Shown: piece by piece, positions 36,243 to 43,996 of the stretch
Numbering within the stretch: the first letter of the stretch is position 1
Layout of the letters: every line of letters begins with the position of its first letter
Origin: an uncultured Desulfovibrionaceae bacterium
GTDB taxonomy: Bacteria; Desulfobacterota; Desulfovibrionia; Desulfovibrionales; Desulfovibrionaceae
Assembly: GCA_944325195.1 (NCBI GenBank)
Contig: CALUZB010000006.1
Span: 1 to 51,771 of the forward strand
Length of the DNA: 51,771 nt
Direction: 5' to 3'
Notes under the pieces: generated by a model
What the model was told of the DNA's origin: nothing
The model's input: only the letters and a program-made list of their open reading frames with translations
Databases searched by the model: none
Program-made: the position numbers and the translations under genes

Positions 36243-37358
36243 CTATTGAGCTTCAACGAACTCGCCGTCCACCACCTGGTAAATGGCGAACCCGACTCCC
36301 TCGGCTTCTCCATATTCATTGAAACGGATTTTGCCCAGCGGTGTTTCAACATATTCCGTGCGCAACACGCTCATTACTTTATCGGTATCGGCTGAACCGG
36401 CTTTTTCCACTGCGTTCAACAGGGCTACTGTAGCGGCATAGGCCTGGTCGAAGTATGCTCCCGGGTCTTCATTATACTCCGCGCGGTACTGATCGCGGGC
36501 TTCCTGGTACATCGGGTTCTTGCTGATGTCTTTGGGACCAGCGGCGTAAACTCCTTCTGCAAATTTGCCGGCCAGACGCAGGAAGTGCTCATTTTTCACC
36601 CCATCGTCAGAAAGGAAGGGAATGTCGATCTTTTTTTTGCGCATCTGGGTTACAAGCTTGGAGGCTTCCGGTTGATATCCGCCGAAAATCAGAGCTTGCG
36701 CGCCGCTGGAGCGTACTTTTTGGATTATAGCGGAATAGTCCACAGCTCCAGCGGTAATGCCTTCGAAAAGCACCACTTCCATTCCGGCTTTTTCCGCGAA
36801 ATTGCGGGCGTGTTCTGCATAGCCGCGGCCATATTCCGCCTTGTCGTGCAGAATGGCTACTTTTTTCACTCCCAGCTTTTCCGCCTGTTCAATAGTGGCC
36901 TTGGCCTGCATGTCGTCAGAGGCAATGGAACGGAAAAAGGTGGGGTTATCGCCGCTTTGGGTAAGTTGGGGCGATGTGGCGGATGGGGAAATGATTACCT
37001 TGTGGGCGCTGGTGTACATGGGAAGGGCGGCTTTCGTGGCACCGGAGCAGGTGTGTCCCATAATTACATCGGCTTCGCTGGAAAGCAGTTTGCTGGCCGC
37101 GTTGGTAGCCAGTTCCGGTTTGCACTGATCGTCTTCAGACTGCACCACTATTTCTTTGCCCAGCACTCCGCCTTTCTGATTGTACAGTTTGGCGACAAGT
37201 TGAGCGGTTTTCAGCGAAGTAACACCGTAGGAAGCGTTATCGCCGCTGTGAGCGCCCGGCACGCCGATAATGAAGTTCTCTTTGGCCATGGCGTTGGAAA
37301 AGCTCATGCCCAGAACCAAACCGGCAATGGCAAAAATTTTAAGAAACTGAGATCCCAT
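36243..37358 (-). CDS. livK: branched-chain amino acid binding protein LivK
   Basis: Periplasmic binding protein of the importer, 371 residues. Signal peptide: FLKIFAIAGLVLGMSF with cleavage after the AMA in SNAMAKEN. The mature protein has the Leu/Ile/Val-binding fold: IIGVPGAHSGDNASYG, LVAKLYNQKGGVLGKEIVV, EDDQCKPELATNAASKLL, GHTCSGATKAALPMY and YAAGPKDISKNP. Two Cys (in QCKPE and TCSG) likely form the usual disulfide. GGAGGACATTCA precedes the ATG at 37358. It is the first gene of livKHMGF. Confidence 0.95.
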   Translation of the reverse strand: MGSQFLKIFAIAGLVLGMSFSNAMAKENFIIGVPGAHSGDNASYGVTSLKTAQLVAKLYNQKGGVLGKEIVVQSEDDQCKPELATNAASKLLSSEADVIMGHTCSGATKAALPMYTSAHKVIISPSATSPQLTQSGDNPTFFRSIASDDMQAKATIEQAEKLGVKKVAILHDKAEYGRGYAEHARNFAEKAGMEVVLFEGITAGAVDYSAIIQKVRSSGAQALIFGGYQPEASKLVTQMRKKKIDIPFLSDDGVKNEHFLRLAGKFAEGVYAAGPKDISKNPMYQEARDQYRAEYNEDPGAYFDQAYAATVALLNAVEKAGSADTDKVMSVLRTEYVETPLGKIRFNEYGEAEGVGFAIYQVVDGEFVEAQ

Positions 37359-37578
37359 TGAATGTCCTCCATATTTTGAAATATTGCGGCGGGTTTTATC
37401 ACAGTGCCGTTGAATTTCATTTATCGGTCAACACACACTAAATTGAGATAATTGTCAACCGGTTAAGGTGGAAATGTCGAATAACCCGGAAGTTTTTGCT
37501 TTAGAGTATTTTATCAGATGCTATGCGTTTGTTGAGCTTGCAGCGGAGAATCTTTACCCGGACAGGAGGATGTTTCTG

Positions 37579-38505
37579 TTAATCTGAACCGTTTGCTTGA
37601 AGTGGGGTGCGTTGTTGTGCGGGCAGGCGCAGGGGAATGACGTAACGGGTTAACAGCAAAGGCCAGTCTTCAGTCCAGCCTTGCGTATGCGTGTTGTTCA
37701 GAATGACTTGCTGAAAATTTTGGAAGTGGACCGCCATTTGCAGGCGTTCCACCATTTCCGGGGGGACCAGTTCGTCATTGCGGCCGGAAAAGTGGATTTG
37801 GGGAAGAGTTGAGATGTCTTCAGCCCGATCGGTCGGGTTTAATGACAGACGTAAAGCGCCTTTTTTTGTTTCCGACAGATAAGAGTCGGTCCACCAGACT
37901 GTATCCAGAACAGCAGCAACAGTAGCCAGGCTGAGAACGTCGTTGCGCCCGGCCGCAACCAGGCCGGCGAGCCCGCCGCCGCCGGAATAGCCGATAAGCT
38001 GAATTTTACTTGCTCCGGCGAGTTTTTTCGCCTGGTCAATAGCCAGGTTCGCCGCTTGCACGGCCTCTGGAGCCATGCGGGCAGTGGTCCAGTACTTTTT
38101 GAATTCACTGCCGGTATTGTTGCTGTTGAATTGTCCGATTCTGGCTAAATAAAGGACTTGGGGAGCGGGATCAAGCAGGGCCAGCTCATAAGCCTGGGCA
38201 AATGTTGGGGTTGAATTGTCGCGCACCTGACCACGTCTGTTGAAAATGCGGCCGTCGCCTTCAATATATACGATTAACTGGTCTGAGACGTCCGGGTGTA
38301 AGCGCATCAGCCCGGATAAGTCGAACATGCCTGTATGAAACAATATTGGTTGGAACTGACTTGCCGCGCCGCGCCGACACATATCTTCCCAGATGTTTTG
38401 TTTCCGGCCGGTTGCCGTGCAGGCGAGAACTGACAGAACCAGACAAAGGTTGGCCACTCCAAGCAGTCCGGCCTTAAGAGCTGTGCGGCTTTTGCTAATT
38501 GCCAT
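37579..38505 (-). CDS. lipoprotein with alpha/beta-hydrolase fold
   Basis: The 308-residue product has a lipoprotein signal (basic start, hydrophobic core, lipobox SVLAC with Cys near 29). The mature part looks like an alpha/beta hydrolase: strand LIVYIEGDG, nucleophile elbow LIGYSGGGGLAGLVA, an Asp in SGRNDELVPPEMV and a late His in NNTHTQGW, which together would form a Ser-Asp-His triad. The substrate is unknown. Its start overlaps the upstream BON-domain lipoprotein gene by 11 bases, so the two are translationally coupled and should act in the same compartment. Confidence 0.8.
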   Translation of the reverse strand: MAISKSRTALKAGLLGVANLCLVLSVLACTATGRKQNIWEDMCRRGAASQFQPILFHTGMFDLSGLMRLHPDVSDQLIVYIEGDGRIFNRRGQVRDNSTPTFAQAYELALLDPAPQVLYLARIGQFNSNNTGSEFKKYWTTARMAPEAVQAANLAIDQAKKLAGASKIQLIGYSGGGGLAGLVAAGRNDVLSLATVAAVLDTVWWTDSYLSETKKGALRLSLNPTDRAEDISTLPQIHFSGRNDELVPPEMVERLQMAVHFQNFQQVILNNTHTQGWTEDWPLLLTRYVIPLRLPAQQRTPLQANGSD

Positions 38506-39046
38506 TCGGGTTAAGCCGCAGATAGCTCTTGACCGCTTTTACGTCCGGCACTTCCTTAACCAGCGACTGCACCCTGTTTATTTGTTCCTGGTTTGAAAGT
38601 ATGCCTAACAGCACAGCCTGCCCGCCCCAGACGTCAACCTGCACCTGGGCGGAAGGCACGCCGGAAGCAAAGAGCAGTTCCTCGTTGATTTTGGCTTCAG
38701 TCAACAAATCCTGGCTGGTCATGGTGCCGGGCGGGAAGAAGTAAGTGGTGATGGATCGTACCCCATCCACACCGCGGGCTGCTTCCACAGCCTTAGTGGT
38801 CATGTCCTGGTCAGCCTCACCAATCAGATATACATCTCCATAGAAGCTGTAAACGTTGATATCCAGAATTTTACTTGTTTTTGCGGAAACGACCGCTTTT
38901 TTTACCGCGGCTTCAATTTGGGTGTCGTTGAAATGTTCCCCAATAGAGCGTTTGTCGGTAGCCGCTCCGATAATCGGGGCGGCACAGCCGGACAGGCTGA
39001 AGAGCAACAGAGCGCTTAACAGAAAATGTATCGGTTTTGCGAGCAT
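38495..39046 (-). CDS. BON-domain lipoprotein (DolP/OsmY-like)
   Basis: BON domains bind phospholipids and support outer-membrane integrity. The 183-residue product has a lipobox LSGC (Cys near 21) and two BON domains: about 45-110 (DTQIEAAVKKAVV, LDINVYSFYGDVYLIGE) and about 112-180 (LTEAKINEELLFASGV, VQVDVWGGQAVLLGILSNQE). This matches DolP (YraP) in length and layout. The start at 39046 begins the signal peptide directly. It overlaps the downstream hydrolase gene by 11 bases. Confidence 0.92.
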   Translation of the reverse strand: MLAKPIHFLLSALLLFSLSGCAAPIIGAATDKRSIGEHFNDTQIEAAVKKAVVSAKTSKILDINVYSFYGDVYLIGEADQDMTTKAVEAARGVDGVRSITTYFFPPGTMTSQDLLTEAKINEELLFASGVPSAQVQVDVWGGQAVLLGILSNQEQINRVQSLVKEVPDVKAVKSYLRLNPNGN

Positions 39047-39227
39047 GGCAGCCTCTGATTTATTCTGTGTACGGTTACTTATATCCGGATCTGCACCAGG
39101 TGTAAATGTGTATGCAATATTTTATTCCGAACCGGTGGCGTCGGATCTGCAGGCGACAGTCCCCCTGGTCAGGAACAGGAGATGCTGCAACCTGTTGTGG
39201 CAAGCTGCGGGAGTGGAGGCGGACAGG

Positions 39228-39836
39228 CTATTTTAACTCCCTGATGAAATCGTCAAACTCAGGGTGCACTTTGAACAGTGCGGTCAGAGCTGCGTCCAGC
39301 GGCTCCAATGCTGTATTGAAATTGGGGAAATCTTCCGCCAGTTCTTCCGGGTTGAAGTGAAACAGTCTGGCTATACTCTGTTTGTCGGGGGTGAGAATGA
39401 ATCCGTTTGCCTGCAGTTTGGCGTTCCAACCGTAAAATAGCTTGAGTTTGTTTGCGTATTCATAAACTGTAAGTCCGAACTGATTCGGGTGCGCAATAAA
39501 CTCCAGGCACAATGCCGCCCCCATAATGCCGGTGGCACAGGAAAGCAATGAACAATTGCCGGAGTCTTCCGTACAGGTCAGGGTATAATAAGCCGCATAC
39601 AGGCCGTTCTTATCTTCAGGCCAGTATTTGGGAGCAAAGCAGGTTTCTTCAGATCCCGTGTCCATAACGAATTCGTAACGTCCTTTCCAATCCCCCGTTT
39701 TTTCCACTGTATTTTCAATGCGCATATTCACAGCAGCAAAAAGCTGTTGTTCTGTAATTGCCATAAGTTCCGGCGCAGTTTCGATGATTTTCATGTTCCG
39801 GATGACAGTCCGGCATAACTCCAGTGAAGTGTACAT
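39228..39836 (-). CDS. conserved-looking protein of unknown function, 202 residues
   Basis: A soluble, acidic protein with no signal peptide. Aromatic and Cys-containing stretches stand out (APKYWPEDKNGLYAAYYTLT, CTEDSGNCSLLSC), as does a hydrophobic helix GIMGAALCLEFIA. The start at 39836 is chosen because GGGGGA lies just before it; the frame is open to 39902 without a ribosome binding site. It is divergent from an XRE regulator gene with a palindrome between them, so that regulator may control it. No family is recognised. Confidence 0.65.
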   Translation of the reverse strand: MYTSLELCRTVIRNMKIIETAPELMAITEQQLFAAVNMRIENTVEKTGDWKGRYEFVMDTGSEETCFAPKYWPEDKNGLYAAYYTLTCTEDSGNCSLLSCATGIMGAALCLEFIAHPNQFGLTVYEYANKLKLFYGWNAKLQANGFILTPDKQSIARLFHFNPEELAEDFPNFNTALEPLDAALTALFKVHPEFDDFIRELK

Positions 39837-40206
39837 GCTTCCCCCTGATTGGATTGTGTGGTTGGATGTTGCGCAAGCATGACCCGTTTGGTGTTGCAGC
39901 AAAAATTAAATCAGGAATAGAGAATTTACAGAAGCAGCCCAAAGACGGAAACAGTTTGACGAGGACTGGTTTAAGTTTACAGGTCTTTTATTACCGTGAT
40001 TTTTTGGGCGGGTACCGGCTCATTGTTGACATTGCCGGGAAAATTCCTCTCCGTTCAACATTTTCCCTATTTTGGTTTTCTCTTGCATGTGTATCAACCA
40101 GATTATGTCTGGTTATAAGTTATATTTATACCAAAATCAATGTCAATTGGACGGTATCCATAAAAATGAAATCAGATATAGTTCACCTTGGATGAAAGGG
40201 AAAACT
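39837..40206. other. 370-base divergent promoter region
   Basis: It separates the unknown 202-residue gene and the XRE regulator. The palindrome at 40096-40114 is the only clear element, and an AT-rich block (TTATAAGTTATATTTATACC) follows it. Confidence 0.5.
40096..40114. promoter_or_regulatory. 19-bp palindrome, possible XRE operator
   Basis: AACCAGA-TTATG-TCTGGTT has perfect 7-bp arms and a 5-base centre. Size and position (93 bases before the regulator ATG) suit a dimeric XRE/Cro-type repressor acting on its own gene and perhaps on the divergent gene. Confidence 0.5.
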
Positions 40207-40578
40207 ATGGAGGGAAAGAAGAAAAAAGACATATGGAAAAAGCGGGGTAAACGTGAAAAGACTGAAGTTACTGTGCTTGTGGGCAGCCGCATCAAGTCCA
40301 TGCGGGTAAGCCGTAAAATGTCTCAGGCAAAAGTAGCGGAAGTGTCCGGTATCAGTCTGAAATATCTGGGTGAGGTGGAGAGGGGCGAGGCCAATATCTC
40401 CATTGAGTTGATCGGCCGGATTGCAGGCGCTTTAAACGTTCCCATGGCGGCTATCCTGGAAAATGAGCATGAGCGTCCGCACCAGGAGCTTATTTCGGAA
40501 ATCATGACCCTGGTCCCGCGCCTTGACGAAAAAAACGCCAGGATCATCTACCGGATGATGAAGATTTTGACGGAATGA
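40207..40578 (+). CDS. XRE-family transcriptional regulator
   Basis: A 123-residue DNA-binding protein. A very basic N-terminus (MEGKKKKDIWKKRGKREK) precedes a HTH_3 domain (about 25-83): VGSRIKSMRVSRKMSQAKVA, EVSGISLKYLGEVERGEANI, SIELIGRIAGALNVPMAAIL. The helix after it (about 90-120) may dimerise. The start at 40207 has AAAGGG 6 bases before it; ATG 40192 (Lys-Gly-Lys-Thr extension) is also in frame. Probable autoregulation through the palindrome at 40096-40114. Target unknown. Confidence 0.88.
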   Translation: MEGKKKKDIWKKRGKREKTEVTVLVGSRIKSMRVSRKMSQAKVAEVSGISLKYLGEVERGEANISIELIGRIAGALNVPMAAILENEHERPHQELISEIMTLVPRLDEKNARIIYRMMKILTE

Positions 40579-41005
40579 ATAAGATACGCATTTATTCGTC
40601 ATCAGCAGGTCAGAAATTCATCTTAAAGTAATGCTGCAGCAATCATGGAGCGGGAGTCCGCGAACACGGGCCCTTTCGTTTTTGCCGCAGTTTGGGGGGG
40701 GCAGCGCTGACTTGAAATTGTAAGGAAGTTCAGCGATCAATCTGTTTTGAAAAACTGCCGCAGAACAGATATGTATTATCTTACTGATTATTCAGCGGTT
40801 AATCCGGCCGCTTGGCGGCTTCCAGGACTTGGATCGGCACTCCCATGTTCGTGCTATGAGGGTTTAAAAGCATGCGCAGGGATATTTTAAGACCTCACCA
40901 ATAACGTCACGTCCGAGTAAATTTTGAGCTTGTATGAAGTGATAGCAAATATCGAAAAAAAACCGCCGTAGTGGCGGTTTTCAAACCAGGCGATGAATCC
41001 TTTCG
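40579..41005. other. 427 bases between regulator and HU
   Basis: Convergent intergenic region holding the HU terminator at its right end. No other gene, repeat or RNA was recognised. Confidence 0.5.
40954..40981 (-). terminator. terminator after HU gene
   Basis: On the minus strand AAAACCGCC-ACTAC-GGCGGTTTT is a perfect 9-bp stem followed by a further run of T, 24 bases after the HU stop. Confidence 0.95.
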
Positions 41006-41281
41006 CTACTTGACAGACTCTTTAAGCTGCTTGCCTACAGTGAATTTAACAGCCTTGCTGGCAGGAATGTCGATTTCTTTGCCTGTGCGGGGATTGCGGC
41101 CTTTACGCGCTGCTCTTTCCACAACCTTAAAACTGCCAAAACCGGTAAAGGAAACAGATTCACCATTTTGAAGGGCTTCAATTAAGGATGCAACAGTGGC
41201 ATCAAGAAATCTTTCGGTTTGTGCCTTGGTTTCAAGTCCTGCTTTCTTTCGGATTACATCTACAAGTTCAGCTTTGGTCAT
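41006..41281 (-). CDS. hup: DNA-binding protein HU
   Basis: HU bends and compacts DNA as a dimer. The 91-residue product has the family signature GFGSFKVVERAARKGRNPRTG, the DNA-intercalating Pro arm (NPRTGKEIDIPASKAVKFTVGK) and the N-terminal helices (TKAELVDVIRKKAGL). The start at 41281 (MTKAEL) is preferred over upstream ATGs at 41284 and 41293 because it gives the normal HU length and has GGAG 6 bases before it. IHF subunits are related, but the sequence fits HU better. Confidence 0.93.
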   Translation of the reverse strand: MTKAELVDVIRKKAGLETKAQTERFLDATVASLIEALQNGESVSFTGFGSFKVVERAARKGRNPRTGKEIDIPASKAVKFTVGKQLKESVK

Positions 41282-41803
41282 CATTAGCTCCATGATTTGT
41301 AGGTTATGAGCAACTAAAACAACTAGCTGCCCTTATGAGATATAAACTCCCTGACACAGACGAGTTGTGCGGCGGCAAACCACCTCACGCATAGGGTATT
41401 ATTAGAATTCTATAACAAAGGCAAGTGGCGATTTTCATTTTTTAAACCGCTGACGCAAGGTTTGTGCATAATAATCATGTTTATTTGGAATAACTTCTGC
41501 TTAAACAGAAGAAAATACAGAAGTGAGGCTAAAAATATGACCTTTAAGAAATATTCTCAAGGGCGGATATTCAGCACCTTTTTAGAATTTTTCTAGAGTT
41601 TTTAAGGAGTTAAGGAGATTTTTTGGGAGGTATGCATAATATCATAGTTGAACGGTAGGTGCTTTTAACACAAGAACCGCAAGCTTAAAATGCCCATATT
41701 GACAGTGTTGACTGTTTACATTAAAGGGCTATCTTCTTGGTTGTCAGGCAGATTTTTTAGTGTAATTTTCTGATCATTATATCATATTTAATGGTTGGTT
41801 AGG
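41282..41803. other. 522-base divergent region with mini-ORF
   Basis: AT-rich. It holds a 19-residue frame at 41537-41596 behind GAGG, and a nearby cluster of purine-rich SD-like runs (AAGGAG, AAGGAG, GGGAGG) at 41604-41632 that ends in an 8-residue frame. Whether any of it is translated is unclear. Confidence 0.4.
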
Positions 41804-42280
41804 ATGAAATTCTTACGCACAAACAGGTATTCAATCGTCTTGCAATTGGGTTGTTTGGCTCTTGCAGTGTTGTTACTGCCTCTGGTTGCATTTGCCGAGC
41901 CGGAAGCCGGTCCTGAAGGGGATATTGACAGGGACGGCTGGACAAGTATGCCTGAAGGCGGAAAACCTGCTTTTGTAGGGGTGCAGGGTGGTACAGCCCC
42001 TGCATCTGTGTTTTATACAGAGGACGGCGCCGACATCACCACGCAAGTGGGGTTGGGAAGCAACGATTTTTTGGAGGCTGTGCAGGGCGAGGAGCGGGAG
42101 TTAACGGCTGAAAACCTCATTCCCTTTGGTTACGTTGAAGAAGTGAGCGAAACCGCCAATGTGGCCAGCCGTGAGCCGGAGGCTTTGCCGCGCATTCTTC
42201 CGCGGGGGGTAACCAAAATTTATGACCAGGAATTGGGGAATGATTTGCCTCTTTTGACGAATGAATTAACCAGGATATAG
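41804..42280 (+). CDS. exported protein of unknown function, 158 residues
   Basis: Signal peptide: basic MKFLRTNRYS, hydrophobic core LGCLALAVLLLPLVAFA, cut before EPE at about residue 32. The mature part is acidic and Gly-rich, with no Cys and no recognisable domain (EAGPEGDIDRDGWTSMPEGG, VFYTEDGADITTQVGLGSND). It may be partly disordered. The start at 41804 has only a weak AGG next to it. It has a strong terminator 20 bases after the stop, so it is transcribed alone. Confidence 0.7.
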   Translation: MKFLRTNRYSIVLQLGCLALAVLLLPLVAFAEPEAGPEGDIDRDGWTSMPEGGKPAFVGVQGGTAPASVFYTEDGADITTQVGLGSNDFLEAVQGEERELTAENLIPFGYVEEVSETANVASREPEALPRILPRGVTKIYDQELGNDLPLLTNELTRI

Positions 42281-42300
42281 TTTCGACCAACATCTATATA

Positions 42301-42326
42301 AAAACAGCCGTAAGGCTGTTTTTTTT
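42301..42326 (+). terminator. terminator after the exported 158-residue protein
   Basis: AAAACAGCC-GTAA-GGCTGTTTT is a perfect 9-bp stem with a 4-base loop and continues into TTTT. Confidence 0.95.
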
Positions 42327-42672
42327 CGGCTCGCATCAGTAGTTTGCTTCAAGGATAATCATATTATGTGTTATGAAGGCAATATCTCTTGCCGACAACA
42401 AAATACAGGCAGCCGGTTTTATGGGCGGTAATTTGTTTGGCTGTGGGCTTCTTTCGGTTGTGCAGCTTGGAGGCCGGAACAACTCTGATTGTTATTCTAT
42501 TACTTTCTGCTGAGTTGCGTCTGAAAGATCCGGTTGATTAAGCATTTTAGTGCTTGGTTGTTTTTGCCGTATACTGCTCGGACGGGTTTTTCCTGTTACC
42601 TAGATATCTGATTGCGCCGCCCGATTAGAACAGATTGATTTTGAATTGTGCCGGTTGCTTTTGAAGGCGTCT
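42327..42672. other. 346-base gap
   Basis: Convergent intergenic region; no gene, hairpin of note or repeat was seen. Confidence 0.45.
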
Positions 42673-43692
42673 TCAGTTCATCTCTTGGGAGAAGAAGTGG
42701 ATTAAATTGTTGTTGAACAGTTCATCGCGCATTTCCAGACTATCGTCAGGCATAGGATCGCATTGCCAGGTAGTTTCACCCAGCACGCTGTCGCCGCAAG
42801 GGGCGGTCAGGTCGCGGCTGTCCAATCCGGGCAAAAGCAAATAGTGGGGCGTGTCCGGCAAGATGTCGCGCAGGCGGGCCGCCTGTTTATCCGCTTCCAG
42901 CTCGGTATCGAAAACGTAAATTTTGGCTTTGATTTCCGCCAGGGAGTTCTTGGTAAACAAAGCGCCGTAGTCCGGCGCGGCCAGTGCCAGCGCCTTTACT
43001 CCCGCCAGCTTGGATTTGGGGGATTGGGGCAGATAAAAGGACAGAGTGGTCAAACGCTGTTTGACCCAAGGGCTGCACAGACTGTCCTTTTCCCCCAGGT
43101 TAGCGCAGTATTCTGAATATCCGCTGATATCTATGTTTCCCCCGGCCAGAATCAGCGCCGCCGCAGCGCCGCTTCCCGCCCCCAGAACACCGATGCGGGA
43201 CGTGTCTATAAAGTCTTTATATTCGTTGTGGCTCAGGAAATCCACCAGCAGACTGATTTCCTCTGCCCGTCCGAAAATCTGCTCAGCCGTGTAAGCCTTG
43301 CTCATATCCCGGTCATTGTCGCCTTTATGAGTTGGCGCCGCCACCACGAACCCGGCCGCGGCCAACTGTCTGGCTGTGTCGTGATAAGAGAGCTTGTTGG
43401 CGCCCGTGTCATGGGAAATAATCAGTAAAGGGAATTTGCCGCTGGCCGGACTGGCATTGCGCCCGCCCCGTAAAGTCCAGGCGCCAAGCGACACGTCGCT
43501 TTCCGTTTTTTTACCGGGATACCAAAGTATAAACTCAACGCTCTTCTCCCCGCTTTCATCCACAGCCATAAGCAATTTGAAGCCGGCCTTATGGCGGGGC
43601 GCTTGTCTGTTGCTGTCACAGGCAGTCAGAAACAGAGCGAAAGCCAGCGGGATAATCAGACATTTAGCGGAAAGCTTGTACAGACTGAGCAT
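42673..43692 (-). CDS. lipoprotein of the dienelactone-hydrolase-like family
   Basis: The 339-residue product has a lipobox LTAC (Cys near 25) and an alpha/beta-hydrolase domain like predicted dienelactone hydrolases: FILWYPGKK, FPLLIISHDTGANKLSYHDT (oxyanion region), LAAAGFVVAAPTHKGDN and the nucleophile elbow GVLGAGSGAAAAL, where the first Gly of GxSxG is Ala. A late acid/His arrangement is not obvious beyond HYLLLPGLDSRD. Four Cys in the mature part may form disulfides. The ATG at 43692 has only AGG before it. Substrate unknown. It is divergent from ettA. Confidence 0.8.
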   Translation of the reverse strand: MLSLYKLSAKCLIIPLAFALFLTACDSNRQAPRHKAGFKLLMAVDESGEKSVEFILWYPGKKTESDVSLGAWTLRGGRNASPASGKFPLLIISHDTGANKLSYHDTARQLAAAGFVVAAPTHKGDNDRDMSKAYTAEQIFGRAEEISLLVDFLSHNEYKDFIDTSRIGVLGAGSGAAAALILAGGNIDISGYSEYCANLGEKDSLCSPWVKQRLTTLSFYLPQSPKSKLAGVKALALAAPDYGALFTKNSLAEIKAKIYVFDTELEADKQAARLRDILPDTPHYLLLPGLDSRDLTAPCGDSVLGETTWQCDPMPDDSLEMRDELFNNNLIHFFSQEMN

Positions 43693-43996
43693 GGTACCTG
43701 CGCGAATAGAGATTTTAGATAATCATAGCAAAAGCCGCCCGGCATGGCAATGCCGACGGAAGCCGCCCGATGGGGCAGCGAAAGCAAAAGGCGCATTTTT
43801 TGCTTTGCCCGACTTGATACTCATGCTATACAGGCATGGCGCGCTGCTGATAATTCAATCAGCAGCTCAATTTGAGCCGCCCCATTTGTCGAGTGGGCGG
43901 CGTAAGCAAGCCTTTCACCGGTTTTGCCGATGTCTGTCCCTTTTATCCTTTAATGTGGAGTCAATCCACATATATTGCTTAGCAGGTAACGAATTT
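43693..43996. other. structured ettA leader with three hairpins
   Basis: Upstream of ettA are three consecutive hairpins: GCTGCTGAT/ATCAGCAGC (43843-43866, perfect 9 bp), GCCGCCC/GGGCGGC (43876-43901) and TGTGGA/TCCACA (43954-43970). The string GCCGCCC also occurs at 43734 and 43762. The 9-bp hairpin is the strongest. They may form an attenuation-type leader. Confidence 0.5.

Noticed and set aside
43394..43996. 201-codon upstream extension of the ettA frame
   Set aside because: It is the shadow of the hydrolase gene on the other strand and has no relation to ABC-F proteins.
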